Shown here: positions 23,620 through 35,830 of the stretch, piece by piece
Layout: each line of letters begins with the position of its first letter
How positions within the stretch are numbered: position 1 is the first letter of the stretch
Assembly (NCBI GenBank): GCA_019916065.1
Contig: CM034237.1
Location: 44,002,485-44,066,484, forward strand
Length of the DNA stretch: 64,000 bases
Origin: Vitellaria paradoxa
Lineage: Eukaryota; Streptophyta; Magnoliopsida; Ericales; Sapotaceae
Reading direction: 5' to 3'
Program-made: the position numbers and the translations under genes
The notes under the pieces: model-generated
The model's database searches: none
Told to the model about the DNA's origin: nothing
The model's input: the letters and a program-made list of their open reading frames with translations, nothing else

Positions 23620-24165
23620 TATATGTATATTCCATGTTAATTTAAATAATTAAATAAATTATTGATTAATTTATTTATATTATTTATCAAAAATAATTTA
23701 ATAAAATATTCCACATTAATTTAATTAATTAGATTAGTTAAATTATATTACTTATTAAAAATAGTTTAACTTTATTAAATTAATTAAATTAATTAATAAT
23801 TATTTATTTATTTAATATTCCATATTAATTATTTTTAATAATAATTAAATATTTTTAATAAATAACATGATTTAATCAATAATTTGTTTAATTAATTAAA
23901 TCATATTATTTATTAAAAATATTTTTAGTTTAATAAAACATTTGAATAAAATAATTCATTTTAATATGAAGCAACAAAAATGAACAAAATGCTAAAATTG
24001 TCAAATATTTACAACAAAAAAAGAGAGTGAAAACACTTTTTTTTGTTGAAAATTTTATTTTTTTTGTAAACAAAAAAATAAATTTAACAAATGTGTTTTT
24101 GTTGCCATTTTAAAAAAATTTGTAAACATAAATAGAAAAATAGTAATTACTAAACAGAGCCTAGG
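23620..24165 (+). repeat. Dispersed AT-rich repeat with internal tandem units, copy 1
   Basis: The first part is built of diverged units of about 70-85 bp (ttatttattaaaaataatttaataaaatattcc type). It ends with a unique tail (atatgaagcaacaaaaatgaacaaaatgc ... cataaatagaaaaatagtaatt). The same arrangement in the same orientation occurs at about 47500-48085, so this is a mobile or duplicated family. Confidence 0.6.
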
Positions 24166-25155
24166 ACTTTGAAAATGTTTACAAAATACACCTAGTCATA
24201 TTAAGTTCTCAATTTTACTAATCATGATTAATTTTTTTTTACTGGTCGTACACACACAGAGATACACACACACATATATTAAATAATATTTTGAATAAAA
24301 TATATTTTTATTTTTATGAAATAATGATTTAAAAAATTAGCTTTCAAAATGGGTCAGATTTGTCAGGTGCATGGATGTAGACTGAATCTTGCAAATCAGA
24401 TCCAACTGTTTTTAAATCTGGATCGGATTTATTATAATTAGATTCGAATCAAATCTGAATCTGACGAATTTGATGCAAATTCATCCCATTTACAAGCCTA
24501 ACTATAGTCATTTAAAAACAATGAGAAGACTTAAAAGTGAACAAACAAATAGATTAAATATATTTTTTTTCTCCTGAATTTGTTAGAATTATTCCCAATA
24601 AGACATCGGAAACAATTGAAAATGCCAAATCAATAAAATTCCTATTTATCTCCAATCTAGGCATGAAAAGCAACAAATTTTCGTTGCTACAATGATTTGA
24701 TCAATATAAAAAAGAATGTCTTTTTTTTCTCCAATTCAGATAATGGAAGTGATGAGTTGACTATTAGATCTGTAATTATAATTAATTCATACTATGAGGG
24801 CTGATTTTTTTTAATCCCAACCCCATTTTTTTTTTTTTTTTTGGTAAACTAGTCACAAATCAACTAGGCGAAGCAATTATATCAACTGCTAGAATATGTC
24901 GGGCAATCTCAAGGCTGATGTTGGACGTTCCGGACATGTTAAAGGAGGACAAATTATACCATTTAGGTCAAGGCCTCCACACCTCTAGCTAGCCCCGTCA
25001 ATCCATTCGGATGACTGCGAAATTTAACATATACCTTCGTCCAAGTATGAATGACATATATATGAACGAAGGATATGAAAATCAGAATCTCAGTGCACCA
25101 TCTACGGGTTTCTACAATTTTAACTTACAATTCGAATAAACTGAGTTGGATTGCT

Positions 25156-25329
25156 TTGAAGTCACATTAGTGACTTGTGAGAAGGAGTAGTACTGTAGGA
25201 ATCATATCATGACTTTTTTTGGCACATTAGTGACTTGTGAGAAGGAATAGTAATGTGAGAATCAAAAAAAAATCCTGATATGATTACTACAGTACTATTC
25301 CTTCTCACAAGTCACTAACGTGACTTCAA
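25156..25329. repeat. Hairpin repeat with 54-bp arms and an extra copy of the arm in the loop
   Basis: 25156-25209 is nearly the reverse complement of 25276-25329 (arm motif gtcactaacgtgacttcaa on the right). Part of the left arm is repeated directly in the loop at 25223-25264, so two alternative hairpins can form. Nearby segments at 25362 and 25581 repeat a related caggact-a-gtgagactt motif. Confidence 0.75.
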
Positions 25330-25437
25330 GTCCTGAAAAAAATTGATTCCCAAGTCTTTACATCAGGACTAATGTGAGACTTGAAAAAATAGTACTAATT
25401 TCTTTGAAGTCACATTAGATCCTATAGGCTTGTTTGG

Positions 25438-25469
<32 letters not shown>

Positions 25470-25601
25470 TAAAAATTTCAAAATCTCTCTAATTATATTT
25501 TACCACCTATCATTTTTACATCATATCAAATCTATCTTTTAATTTTTTTTGATTTCTTTTGGGACTCCGAACACCCCCATAGTCCTGACGTGAGACTTGG
25601 G

Positions 25602-26415
25602 AGGCATCCGGTGCCTTGTCGCACCGGCTTATAAACCGGTGCGTTTTTTGGCCGTTAGATTACTAAAACGTGAATCCAACGGATGATCCCTTCTGCTTTT
25701 GCTTTGGATCAATTGATCGTTAGTGCAAACTGCGAGACTAAAATAATATAATAATAATAATAACTGCATATTAAGAAAAAAAATTCTAAAAGTACTTGCA
25801 AGATAATAAGTGAATGTTCGAAAAAAAAATGAGTTTCTAACTATTTAGTTTTTTTTTTTTTAAATTGTTAAATTTATTCTCTTACCTTTTATTTTTTTTT
25901 AATATGAAGGGTAAAAATGTTAAATTAACAAAAAATTAAAAATTAATTACTAAAAATTTAATTTTTCCCTTTCTAAATACAAAAAAAATAACTTTTCTAC
26001 TTGTAAAAATAAAAAAAAAAGTTAATTTTTTTTTTTTTTTGGTGTTCAAGAAAGAAAAAAATTAATTTTTAGTAGTTCACTTTTTAACTTTTTGTTAATT
26101 TAACATTTTTAACTTTCATATTTAAGAAAAATAAAATATAAGAGAATAAATTTAAAATTTTAAAAAATTAAAAAACTAAATAGTTTAGAAACTCATTTTT
26201 TTTTCCAAACATGCACTTATATTATAAGTACCGTTCGAATTTTTTTTTTTTATATGCAGTTAGTTTTTTTTTTTAATTTTTTTAATCTCGCAGTTTGTAC
26301 TAAAATCAATGAATCTAAAGCAAAGCAAGAGGAATCATCCGGATTCACGTCTAGTGATCGAACGGCTGAAAAACGCACCGGTTTATAAGCCGGTGCAATG
26401 ACGCACCAGATGCCC
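25602..26415. mobile_element. Fold-back element with arms of about 390 bp
   Basis: The left end (gcatccggtgc...gcaccggcttataaaccggtgcg) and right end (cgcaccggtttataagccggtgc...gcaccagatgc) are inverted copies. The similarity continues inward through aactgcgag-ctaaaa and tgagtttctaactatttag for nearly the whole 814 bp. The outermost parts also hold a short palindrome (caccggcttataaaccggtg). There is no coding content and no clear target-site duplication. It could be a Mutator-like long-TIR MITE or a fold-back element; the class is undecided. Confidence 0.75.
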
Positions 26416-26429
26416 ACGAATCTGCTGAT

Positions 26430-28500
26430 GTGATGCAATAAAAGAGGTTTAGCAAAATACTAGCATTCAGGAAAAGAGTACTAGAGAAAGACGTTTGAAC
26501 GGTAAATACAAATATTATATAGGATAAGGTAACAAAGTCTATTAAGAGGGTAGGAAAAGTTTTAGGAGAATCTAGAGACATGGTGGTGGAACGAGGCCGT
26601 CCAAGACAAGATAAGAGTTAAAATAGAGTGTTTTAAATCTTGGTAAAACGACCAAAACGAAGCGAACTTGGGAGGTATAGAGAAGTAAAAAAGAAACCAA
26701 AAAGGCAGTTAGTGAGACTAAGGCAGTTAGTGAGGTTAACACAAAGACATTTGAGGATTTATAGGCGACTTGATACTAAGGAGGGCGAAAGAGAGATATT
26801 CAAGTTTGTTAAATCAAAAGATAGACGAACCAAGGATTAAAACCAAGTTAAATGCATTAAGGATGAGGATGAAAATGTATTAGTAAAGAAAGGAGATAAA
26901 GTGTTGGAAGAGCTACTTCTACAAGTTATTTAATGAAAGTAGTAGTAGTGACATACAATTGAGGCAGTTTACTACTTTTAGGAAAGAATTAAATCTTATG
27001 TTCTATAAGAGAATCAGTAGGGAAGATGTAAAAGAATATTAAAAATAATGAAGAATGAGAAAGTGATTGGGCCAGATGGTATCCCTATTGAGGTTTGGAG
27101 GTGCTTAGAAGAGAATGGCATAAGTTGGTTGACAAAACTTTTTAATATAGAGCTAAAGAGAAGATGCCTAATGTAAGGAGGAAAAGTATCCTTGTACCTA
27201 TATACAAGTACAAATGAGATATTAAGAACTGTGCAAACTACCGCGGAATTAAATTGATGAGCTATACGATGAAATTATGGGAAGAGTTATTGAGAGAAGA
27301 CTAAGAAGGACAACAAACGTTTCAGAGAATCAATTTGGTTTCATGCCTGGAAGATCAACCATGGAGACTATCTTGCTCTTAGGGAGGTTAATGGAACAGT
27401 ATAAAGAAGGTAAAAAATATTTAATATCAGTGTTCATTCATTTAGAGAAGGCATATGACTGGGTTCCTAGGAAGATTCTATGGAGAGTATTGGAAAAGAA
27501 AGAAGCGTGTGTCGTATATTAGGCGATAAAGGATATATGATAGAGTCATGACATCTATACGACGACTGGTGGAGAGACTAATGAGTTCCCTATCATGATT
27601 GGTTTACATCAAGGCTCAGTGTTAAGTCCATACTTGTTTGCCTTAGTTATGAATGAGATTACAAGACAGATTCAGGATGAGGTGCCGTGGTGTACGCTAT
27701 TTGCAGATGATATTGTTTTAGTAGATGAGCCGAGAGAATGAGTGAATGCTAAGCTAAAATTGTGGCGGGAAACATTAGAGACAAAAGAATTTAGGCTAAG
27801 CCGATACAAGATGGAATATATGGAATGTAAGTTTAGTCAAAGTATGATAACGGGTAATATAGAAGTAAGTTTAGGCATATAAAAGATTGTAGAGAAAGAT
27901 AAATTTAGGTACCTTGGATCTATAGTGCAACAAGATGGAGGGATTGATACTGATGTAAGTCACAGGATTCAAGCCGGGTGGACCAAATGGAGGAGTGCTT
28001 CGAGGGTCTTGTGCGACCAAAAAATCCCCCTCAAGGTGAAGGAAAAGTATTATAAGGTGGCGGTTAGACCAGCACTGCTATATGGATCAGAGTGTTGGGC
28101 AGTAAACATAATCATGGTCAGAAGATGGCAGTTGCGGAGATAAGGATGTTAAGGTGGATGTGCGGGATTACAAGGAAAGATGGGATTAGGAACGATGAGA
28201 TTAGGAGCAAAGTAAGAATAGCACCGATTGAAGATAAAATGAGAGAAAACTGATTAAGATGGTTTGGCCATGTTAGAAGGCAGCGGAGGCACCTGTTAGA
28301 AGGTGTGAACGTATGGAGATTGCCAAGAGTAGGAGAGGTAAAGGAAAACCTAAGAGAAGTTGGAAAGAAACTATTAAACATGACCTTGCCCATCTAAATC
28401 TATCGGAGGATATGGCCCTAAACAGATCTAATTGGCGTCGACAAATCTATATAGCCGACCCTACCTAGTGGGTAAAGACTTGGTTTGGTTAGTATGATAA
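26430..28500 (+). pseudogene. RTE-type LINE reverse transcriptase, degenerate
   Basis: Translation in shifting frames shows plant RTE landmarks in order: ETWWWNEAVQDKIRVK (about 26570), an RRLDTKEGE-like stretch (26760), GPDGIPIEVW (about 27070), ENQFGFMPGRSTMET (about 27325), DLEKAYDWVPR-like (27440), GLHQGSVLSPYLFALVMNE (about 27603), the catalytic FADDIVLVDE (FADD at 27699-27710) and the C-terminal GKGKPKRSWKETIKHDL with NWRRQIYIADPT (28330-28465). Many stops and frameshifts (for example taa at 26837 and tag at 27520) kill it. The endonuclease domain is missing, so the copy is 5'-truncated. The tail is an AT-rich short-repeat run (gataataataaat type), as RTE elements often have. Confidence 0.85.
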
Positions 28501-28836
28501 AAAATAATGATAATATAATAAATAAAATAAAAAAATAAACCATTCTTAAATCTACAAAAATACAAATTTCAAAGTAATCTCAATTGAATTTAAAAGTGGA
28601 ACCTGAAAAACTAGTTAAAATTGCAAATGTGCTATTTATAATACTAAGTTAATCATAAATTCAATCCTAGTTAAACTAAATTTTTTAAGAGTTTTTCTAG
28701 TCAAACTTGTAAAAAACCAAATCCTAACTTCAAAAGGGATGTTGAAAATTTTTAAATGAATTAAAACTTTTTTTGTTGATTGAACCTTGTCAAAATCAAT
28801 TGATCCTAATTTATTTAAACCTTCACGCTTTACATT

Positions 28837-29390
28837 TTAAGCACTAATGAAAGTACTACCTTTTTCTTCATAAAGTAATACATCCAAATCATAGAGGTCA
28901 TCATAATAATCAATAATTTTTAAACTTAGTGAAATTTTTTCATTAGTCTTGAACTTAATTATACTTTCTTGCTCCAAAAATAAAATTTTCAAATTCTAAT
29001 TATCTTAAAAATAGTATTCACAAATATAGAAGTATAGTTTACCTCAATTTCTTGCAATTCTCAAAACTTTCAATCTCATTGAGCTCTTGAATCTCTTTAA
29101 GTAGCGCTATTCCTTTACCATCATAAACAATTACAGTATGATAACTTGAACTGAATTGGATTTTATTTGAATGTTATAGCAAATGTTAAACTTTAAACCC
29201 TTCTAACATTTGATCTTATATGTGAAACTGTAGTTTTGCGAACTACTATGTAACTCTAATAATGATTAATTCCGTATTGCAGCTAAGTGATGATTCAGTA
29301 CTCCACGTTGAGGAGCCATTCGTAGCTCCAATCTTCGTTCTGAATTATATGATTTTCAAAATTACTATCACCATTGCTTGGGCCTCCCAT
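28837..29390 (-). pseudogene. Coding-like remnants of an unrecognised protein, minus strand
   Basis: Three blocks read like protein on the minus strand. One starts at an ATG (29388-29390): MGGPSNGDSNFENHIIQNED, then WSYEWLLNVEY and a stop. A second (about 29150-29043) gives VIVYDGKGIALLKEIQ and NEIESFENCKKL. A third (28995-28837) gives NLKILFLEQESI and YYDDLYDLDVLLYEEKGSTF before TAA. A GT donor (29042-29041) and an AG acceptor (28997-28996) could join the last two, but that junction puts the third block out of frame, so a working gene is not supported. I do not recognise the family. It may be a decayed gene, or a real gene with exons I have misplaced. Confidence 0.3.
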
Positions 29391-30297
29391 AATTGATAAG
29401 TGAACACAAAGAGGAGCCTTTGATTAAATCAATGGAAAAAAAAGAAAATCAACCAAAGCAAACTTGTTCTTCTACTACTACTACATAGCAATGGAACATT
29501 TAGTGAGATATCATTTCCGAATACGACAAAGAATCATCTTTGACCATTTTTTTTTCCATCTCTTATCCCACATGACAATGATACCAACATAATCAAGCCT
29601 AGTTTTTTAAAATGTTAACTTATGCTCTATTTGTAATTTAAATATTTTTTAATTATTTGACTTATATAATTTTTAAAGATTGTCATAAAATCAGCTAATA
29701 AGGGTGAAAACCTTAAGTTACAAAAGTCGTAAAATCTACATATATACAAACAGTTATAAGAGGATTACAGTAATATATACTTTACTCTTCCTACTCTTAC
29801 ACTTACCGATTTCGGTGAATATCTTCACCAATATATATATGAACAATCTTCAACTATACTTAATGAAAACACACTTACGCCTTTGAAATTTAAAAAAAAA
29901 AAACCCATTCACAAGATGTTGAAAGATGAATCTTTTGTGGTTTAGGTCGAAAAAGGTCTCTTTGAAATCCACGCAATGATATATTTTTCTTTTCATGTGT
30001 TATTAAGACTATAATAGAAGGTCTTTATTTAAAACACTTAAACCATAAATTTTCATAGAATTTTAGAACTTTTTATTTCTATGAACTTTAGTATGAATAG
30101 GGTAACTATTTTAAATTTAAAAATCTTGACAATAAATTTTTTTATGTAAGCACTCATGTATGATTTTTTTATTTTTATGTATTTGTGTGTGTGTATAGTG
30201 ATGCTACATTATCATATATGTATGGTGCATCTTGTAACTATGGTTACTAAATCATTATAAGTTTTTAAAAGATGACAATGATCCACTTACCTAATAG
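29391..30297. other. Intergenic stretch
   Basis: AT-rich and non-coding as far as can be seen. The 60-codon frame at 29704 has no family resemblance. Confidence 0.5.
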
Positions 30298-31620
30298 TGT
30301 CACGCCTCAAATTTCACAAATCCTAGAGCGTGAACAAATAATCATAAATCATCAAAACCATCAATTCGAACTAATTAAAACCAAACATGTTTACTAAAAA
30401 CCTTCAAACTTAGACATAAAATAAAATTTATCATAGTCTTACAAATGGAGAATTATACAATTAACAACAAATAAATAAATAAATCAAGTAATTGTACACT
30501 TCTCTTTCTTGAAAAATAATTAATACACTACTTAGGCCTCTCATTCCCATAATAAGTCCCATCACCATCATCCAGTTCAATAGTTGCATCTGCATCTATA
30601 GTTATAGGGTTGAGTACAATATAAAAATTTATTGGTGCTGAGAAAAATAAAAATTAAATAAACACACACAAGTGTTCTAGTACGAAGCTCTAATGTGTCA
30701 TGCCAACATACATCATATCAAAAATATTTAAATTCAAATATTTTGAACATGAAATAAAATAAAATAAATTATTTTAACAAAACTATATTCTCAACTATTT
30801 GATTAGGTACCACTACTTGGTCAACCTATACCTCAGCCATAGGATATCAAAAATATCAACTCATCAATGCTTCATAGGCTGCTAACCTACTAGACACGAT
30901 ACTCAACCTCGCGCAGGTTTCTAATCTTTCACTAGCGGAGCTTTCAATATCAATTATTTATTCCGATACTTCTCTCAATAGAAAACTAAAATCATCAAAA
31001 TCAGTGAATAAATAAATAATTTATTTATTTAAAATTCAAATCATTCTTTAAAAATATCTCTTTTTCCTTATTCAATGTTTCATAATAAAATTCAAATTTT
31101 CAAAATTAAAATTTATGTACCAAATTAATTTCAATTTCTCAAAATTAAAATCAATTTATACCTACTTTTTAATTTGCAAGACAACTATAATCATACAATT
31201 AATCATACAATAATAAACCAAATAATCACAAAAAATTATCAAATTAAACCACACATAATAAGGAGCGTTTGGAGTTCCAACAAAAATCAAAAGTTTTCAA
31301 AAGTGAAATTTTGGAATTATTGTGCAATGATTGTTCAATTTTTATGTTTGATTTGATATAAAATTGTTAAAATTATATAAAAGCATACGTGTCAAAATTT
31401 TAGTGGATGATTTTTAAAATTTTTGAAATTTGTGTACTTTTTTATACAAATGTCATATCACTTTTTTTAAAATTCTAGCAAAATCTGTTGGAACGCACTA
31501 TTTTGATCTGTTCCAACGGCTTTTGAAATTTTTGGGCATATGAGACCGTGTCAACTTTTGAAATTTTTTGAGATTTTTTGGATCTCTAAATGCCCCCTAA
31601 GTTTAATTTTTATTTAATTC
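30298..31620. mobile_element. Possible gypsy-type LTR remnant plus MITE-like tail
   Basis: The segment opens TGTCACGCCtcaaatttcac, a typical start of plant Ty3/gypsy LTRs. Further in it holds GC-richer stretches (cctatacctcagccataggat, gcgcaggtttctaatctttc) that recall LTR control regions. The 3' boundary is unclear. About 31260-31600 (ggagcgtttggagttcc ... gatctctaaatgccccc) looks like a separate MITE. No coding domains were seen. Confidence 0.35.
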
Positions 31621-34480
31621 GACCCCTACATTAAATTAATTCTGTATAAGAAAAATTGGAGTGTTATTCGGGATCTACACCAAACTAATGCCTCAGACTG
31701 AGAATAAAAACTCTTTGGAATAACATTTGATGCCAAATTGTCACCAAAAACACAATATATATATATATACTTGTTACACTGCAAGATCTCTGCGTTTCTC
31801 TACTTTCTTTTCTTTTTTTTTTTTCTACCGAACTCCTTGTACTCGACATGTATATATATATATATATATAAGCATAGTATGGCATCAAGTCATCTTAGGA
31901 TATTAATTAGAATAGGATTCTTAGAACAAACCTAGTGAGGCTTCTATTCATTCACTAACACGAACCACGTGCAATAAGTACAATCTATAATATTATTATT
32001 TAGTAAATATATATATATGAACACAGATAGCAGCATGAAAAAAAATTATTTCATTAAATTAATAATTTATTAAAATTAAACTATAATTTTATAATTCACA
32101 AAAAATATTTAAATACTAAAAAAAATCTTCAACACTCCCGTGTGTCCAAGATAAAATTATCATTTAATCAATGCCTCAAAAAAATTTAAATCAACTAAAT
32201 TTTTTATTATCAAATTAAATATTGATTAAAAAATAACAAAAGTAAGAATCAAAATTCTTGGTCATCACAAATAGGCCAAAATCTCCTATTAGCAAACGAA
32301 AGACTAGTTTGTATTTGATTAAAGGATTAGCTCAAATCTATAATATTGGTGGAAGTTTTCTTTGGTTTTTTTTTTATAAAATAATCTTAAATTTTAATCT
32401 TAGTTTTCATACATCTTTGTTCAAATAACCAAAAACAATACATATTAGATCAAGGAAAGAATTAGATTGAAATTTAAAAATCATTTATATTGCTATCGAC
32501 TAAAAATAATACCAAGAGAGTACAAAAAATTATACATGACTTATGGTGAGGCAAATCGGTTTTATTGGGCGTGTAAATGTTTGTATTGGCACGAAGCAAA
32601 CCAATTGTAATTTTTTACCACCAATTATCATTAAATTTACATGTTTTTCTAATCAACAAATTATTTTTGTTACTATACCAAATGTAAGAGTTACAAGAGT
32701 TACAAATGAACCAAACATTTAATAGGTCACCTGTGAGTAAGCTTATTTATATTCGTTTGACAGCGTAAATGGACAAATTTGATTACAATTTTTAAACTCG
32801 ATAAATAAATAAACTAAAATTTGAGTAAAAGTAAGCTTTGCTCAATAATACTCATGGATAAATTTATTTATCATTCATAAATATACTCATCTAAATATTG
32901 ATAAACATGTTTGTAATTAGACTAGTTTAAATTGTTTACAAGATTTTAATAACTCAAGGTTTCTTATTAATTAGTAACTTGTTATTTGTTAATTTACACC
33001 TCATTTGTTAAGTTAAAAATTTTTATTTATTTGTTTATTAAGTTTGTTAAGTAAAAGACTTGTCATGATCATGTTTAACTAAAATTTGAGCTCGTTAATA
33101 AATTTAATAAACAAATTTAAATAAATTAATTTAAAAAAATAAATATGAACATAATAACATTCAACTTAATTTAACTCGTTTAAAACACTCAAAAATCACT
33201 AATTTGATTTGGGGTTGTTTACATCTCCAAAAAAAAAACCAATAAAACTTTATATTTTATTAATTTTTCAATTAAATTTAATTACATATTATTTTTTATA
33301 CTAATTTTTTAAAATTTATATTTTTAATTAATTAATTTATTATTATCATTATTTTTACAAATCAAACACTGCCGTCATCAAAATCCATGTAACAGATCTC
33401 TTGCAACAATTGCGGTCTCCTGCGGAGGAGCATCCAAAGAAAAGGACATGTATGCTATTCCCTATCATCTCGATGGGTGCATTGTGTTTGGTTCGGTGCG
33501 GTTTGGATAGGCATTGGAGTGTTTGTTTTTTTTTTTATTTAAAGGTAGATAGGCATTCGAGTTGGCAAATAAACCAAAACAACAAAGTGCGTCAGCTGTC
33601 TGTTCAAATAATGCCAGGGGGGCTCTTCAAATCGAGGAAAGTCCAGCTCAACGTGAGCTGAATGCAAACCCGATGAGCAGGTGACCAGCTACGAACGCGG
33701 TTTTGCCTCGTCGGATACGGGGGCTCAGAACTTGCAGACAAAATCAATTAATAATAACTTTTTAACTAGTGCCCCTTATTGTGGGTCACATCCGCCCCGC
33801 CAACCATGCTCTTAGCTGTCCTCTGATAAATAACACAGCCTGTCAGTCAGACTCTTTTCTATTCCATTCCTCTTCTTAGGCCTTGTTTGGTTGCTAGCCC
33901 TTTTATATGACTTTTTTTTAGCAAAATTTAATTTTTTGAAAAGATGTTATTTTAAGTCTGTTAATTATTTGTTAAAAAACAATTAAAAATTTCAACGTCC
34001 GTTTAAATAAAAGTTAGAAAAATAAGAAATTAGTTTTTTCGTTACTTTTTTTATTGAAACTGGATATCTTTTATTCAAATAGGTGTAACTTTTTCTTTAT
34101 TTATTGATGCAGGGAGATCTTCACACCTGATCAGACGGATCGAGCAGGTTTTTTGTTCAACCCATACCCAATCGAGGACACCCGATCAGAGTTACTACCA
34201 ATCTGTTGGGGCCAGTCGATTGGGGAAATCCTAAGTGAATTTGTTCCCGATCAGCCCTTATTACCTTAATGGCTGCCAAAATACTTTCTGAACTCTTTCA
34301 CTAATTTAAAAATTAGAAATTATTTGGTAGATACCACATCGATGTTTCTATAAAACTTTCCGGACTTGAATCGAATCTTCTGAAGGTTACAAAGTTATTG
34401 ATTTATCATTTATTTTTACGAATCTCATTAATGATGTATTTAGCGCACTGAAAAATGTTAAAAAATTTTGAAATCCTCTA
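31621..34480. other. Intergenic region without a supported gene
   Basis: Mostly AT-rich, with (TA)n tracts near 31757 and 31851. The interval 33390-33880 is less AT-rich (for example gatgagcaggtgaccagctacgaac) and holds an open frame of 86 codons at 33401-33661, but no family is recognisable. About 34110-34265 (cacctgatcagacggatcgagc ... cccgatcagccc) is another GC-richer patch that may be an LTR fragment. Confidence 0.45.
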
Positions 34481-34483
34481 AAA

Positions 34484-35830
34484 GGGTGCGTTTGGAGTCC
34501 AAAAAAAAATAAAAAAAAACCAATGGATGGGATTGATGTGATGTAAAAATGATAGGTGGCAAAATATGATTGGAGGAATTTGAAAACTTTTGAAGTTTTT
34601 TGAAGTTTTTTGGTTTTTTTTTGAAGCTTCAAACGAGACCAAAGTTATTCACTTTTTATTTCACTGTACAAATTACGAATTCACATATTATCTCACTCTA
34701 TCTCACTTTTTGTTACTCTAAACCCTCCCTAACACACCTAAAACCAATAACTTTTAAAAAGAAAATTAAATTCTTGGTGACAAAAAAACATATAGGACAA
34801 ATAAGTACCTAAAAAACTAAGTACTTTTTTTTTTTAACAACCAAACAAAGCTTAGCTTTAGCTCAAAGTTTATAAAATCTAATATATTAAAATTTTGATA
34901 TATTAAATTTAATAACATGAAAATAATTGTTTATATTATTTTTTAATTAAAAATATTAAAAAATAATTAATTATGTGACAATAATAAATAAACTTAAAGA
35001 TATTAATTTTAAATAATATATATATTATTTTATTTTCTTAATTAATGTTTTTTTTCTTTAAATTAAGTCACTATTATATATAACTACTCTATAAGAAGTT
35101 TTATGGTGCTGTGTTTTGAAATACAAGTTTCCTATATTACCATTTTTATTTAAGATAATGTTATTTTTCGTTCAAATACGTTCCTCCTTTTCTCGTAGTC
35201 TTTATTTTGAAAATTTCTATAGTTTGGCAATTCACGAGAACTTATACTAAACCCTCGATGGTAACTTTTCACGATTTAAAAAATACTATTTATTATATTA
35301 TAGAAGATGATAAAAGAACGAGAAATTAATGCCATATTTTTAATTTAGGGATGTTTAGTTTACCTTAAATACTTAAAAAAAATTTAATTTTCATTACTTT
35401 TTAAAAATTTTTCTAATTAAATTTCAATGATTTTTTTAACTAATTTTTTTTATAAAAATTAATTACCCAAACACTACCTTATAGTTGCATCAATCGAATG
35501 GAGGCAAAATTTGGGCATTTAGGGTTGGATTCGAGTGATTGTGAGTACGTTTGGTGTGGTTGATTTTTGTTAAAAATTATAAAATTAATTCACTTTTTAT
35601 TTTACTACATAAATTACGAACGCATAATTTATTTTATTTTATTTTATTTTATTTTTTATCACTCTAAACACATTTTATATATTATGGGTGTGTTTGGAGT
35701 GAAAAAAAGTAAGATAAATTGAGAGTTCGTAATACGTGTAATGAAAGAAAAAAAGTTAATGTGATATAAAGTTAACAAAAATTTATAAAATTTTTTGTTA
35801 TTTATTTGTAAATCAAACGGGACTTATATA
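34484..35830. repeat. Cluster of MITE-like insertions
   Basis: Several copies of dispersed families sit here. About 34484-34630 begins gggtgcgtttggagtcc. About 34645-34735 has the ttcactttttatttcactgt core. About 35345-35480 belongs to the 150-bp family. About 35545-35665 and 35691-35826 carry gtgtttggagtgaaaaaaag and ttcgtaatacgtgtaatg. All lack coding capacity. Confidence 0.55.

Larger units (their letters stand above)
22136..25155. other. AT-rich intergenic region
   Basis: No gene is supported. An open frame at 22189-22377 (62 codons) matches no family I know. A 52-bp tandem pair lies at 22673-22776 (tggtccgtttggacggaagttg type units). An AT-rich dispersed repeat occupies about 23620-24165. 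The GC-richer patch 24890-25120 may be a fragment of an unrecognised element; its best frame stops after about 30 codons. Confidence 0.5.

Noticed and set aside
24896..24988. A short frame beginning MSGNLKADVGRSGHVKGGQ
   Set aside because: It ends after about 30 codons and cannot be extended through a convincing splice site; probably chance in a repeat fragment.
33401..33661. An 86-codon frame in a GC-richer patch
   Set aside because: It spans a poly-T run, has no homology I recognise and no supporting signals.
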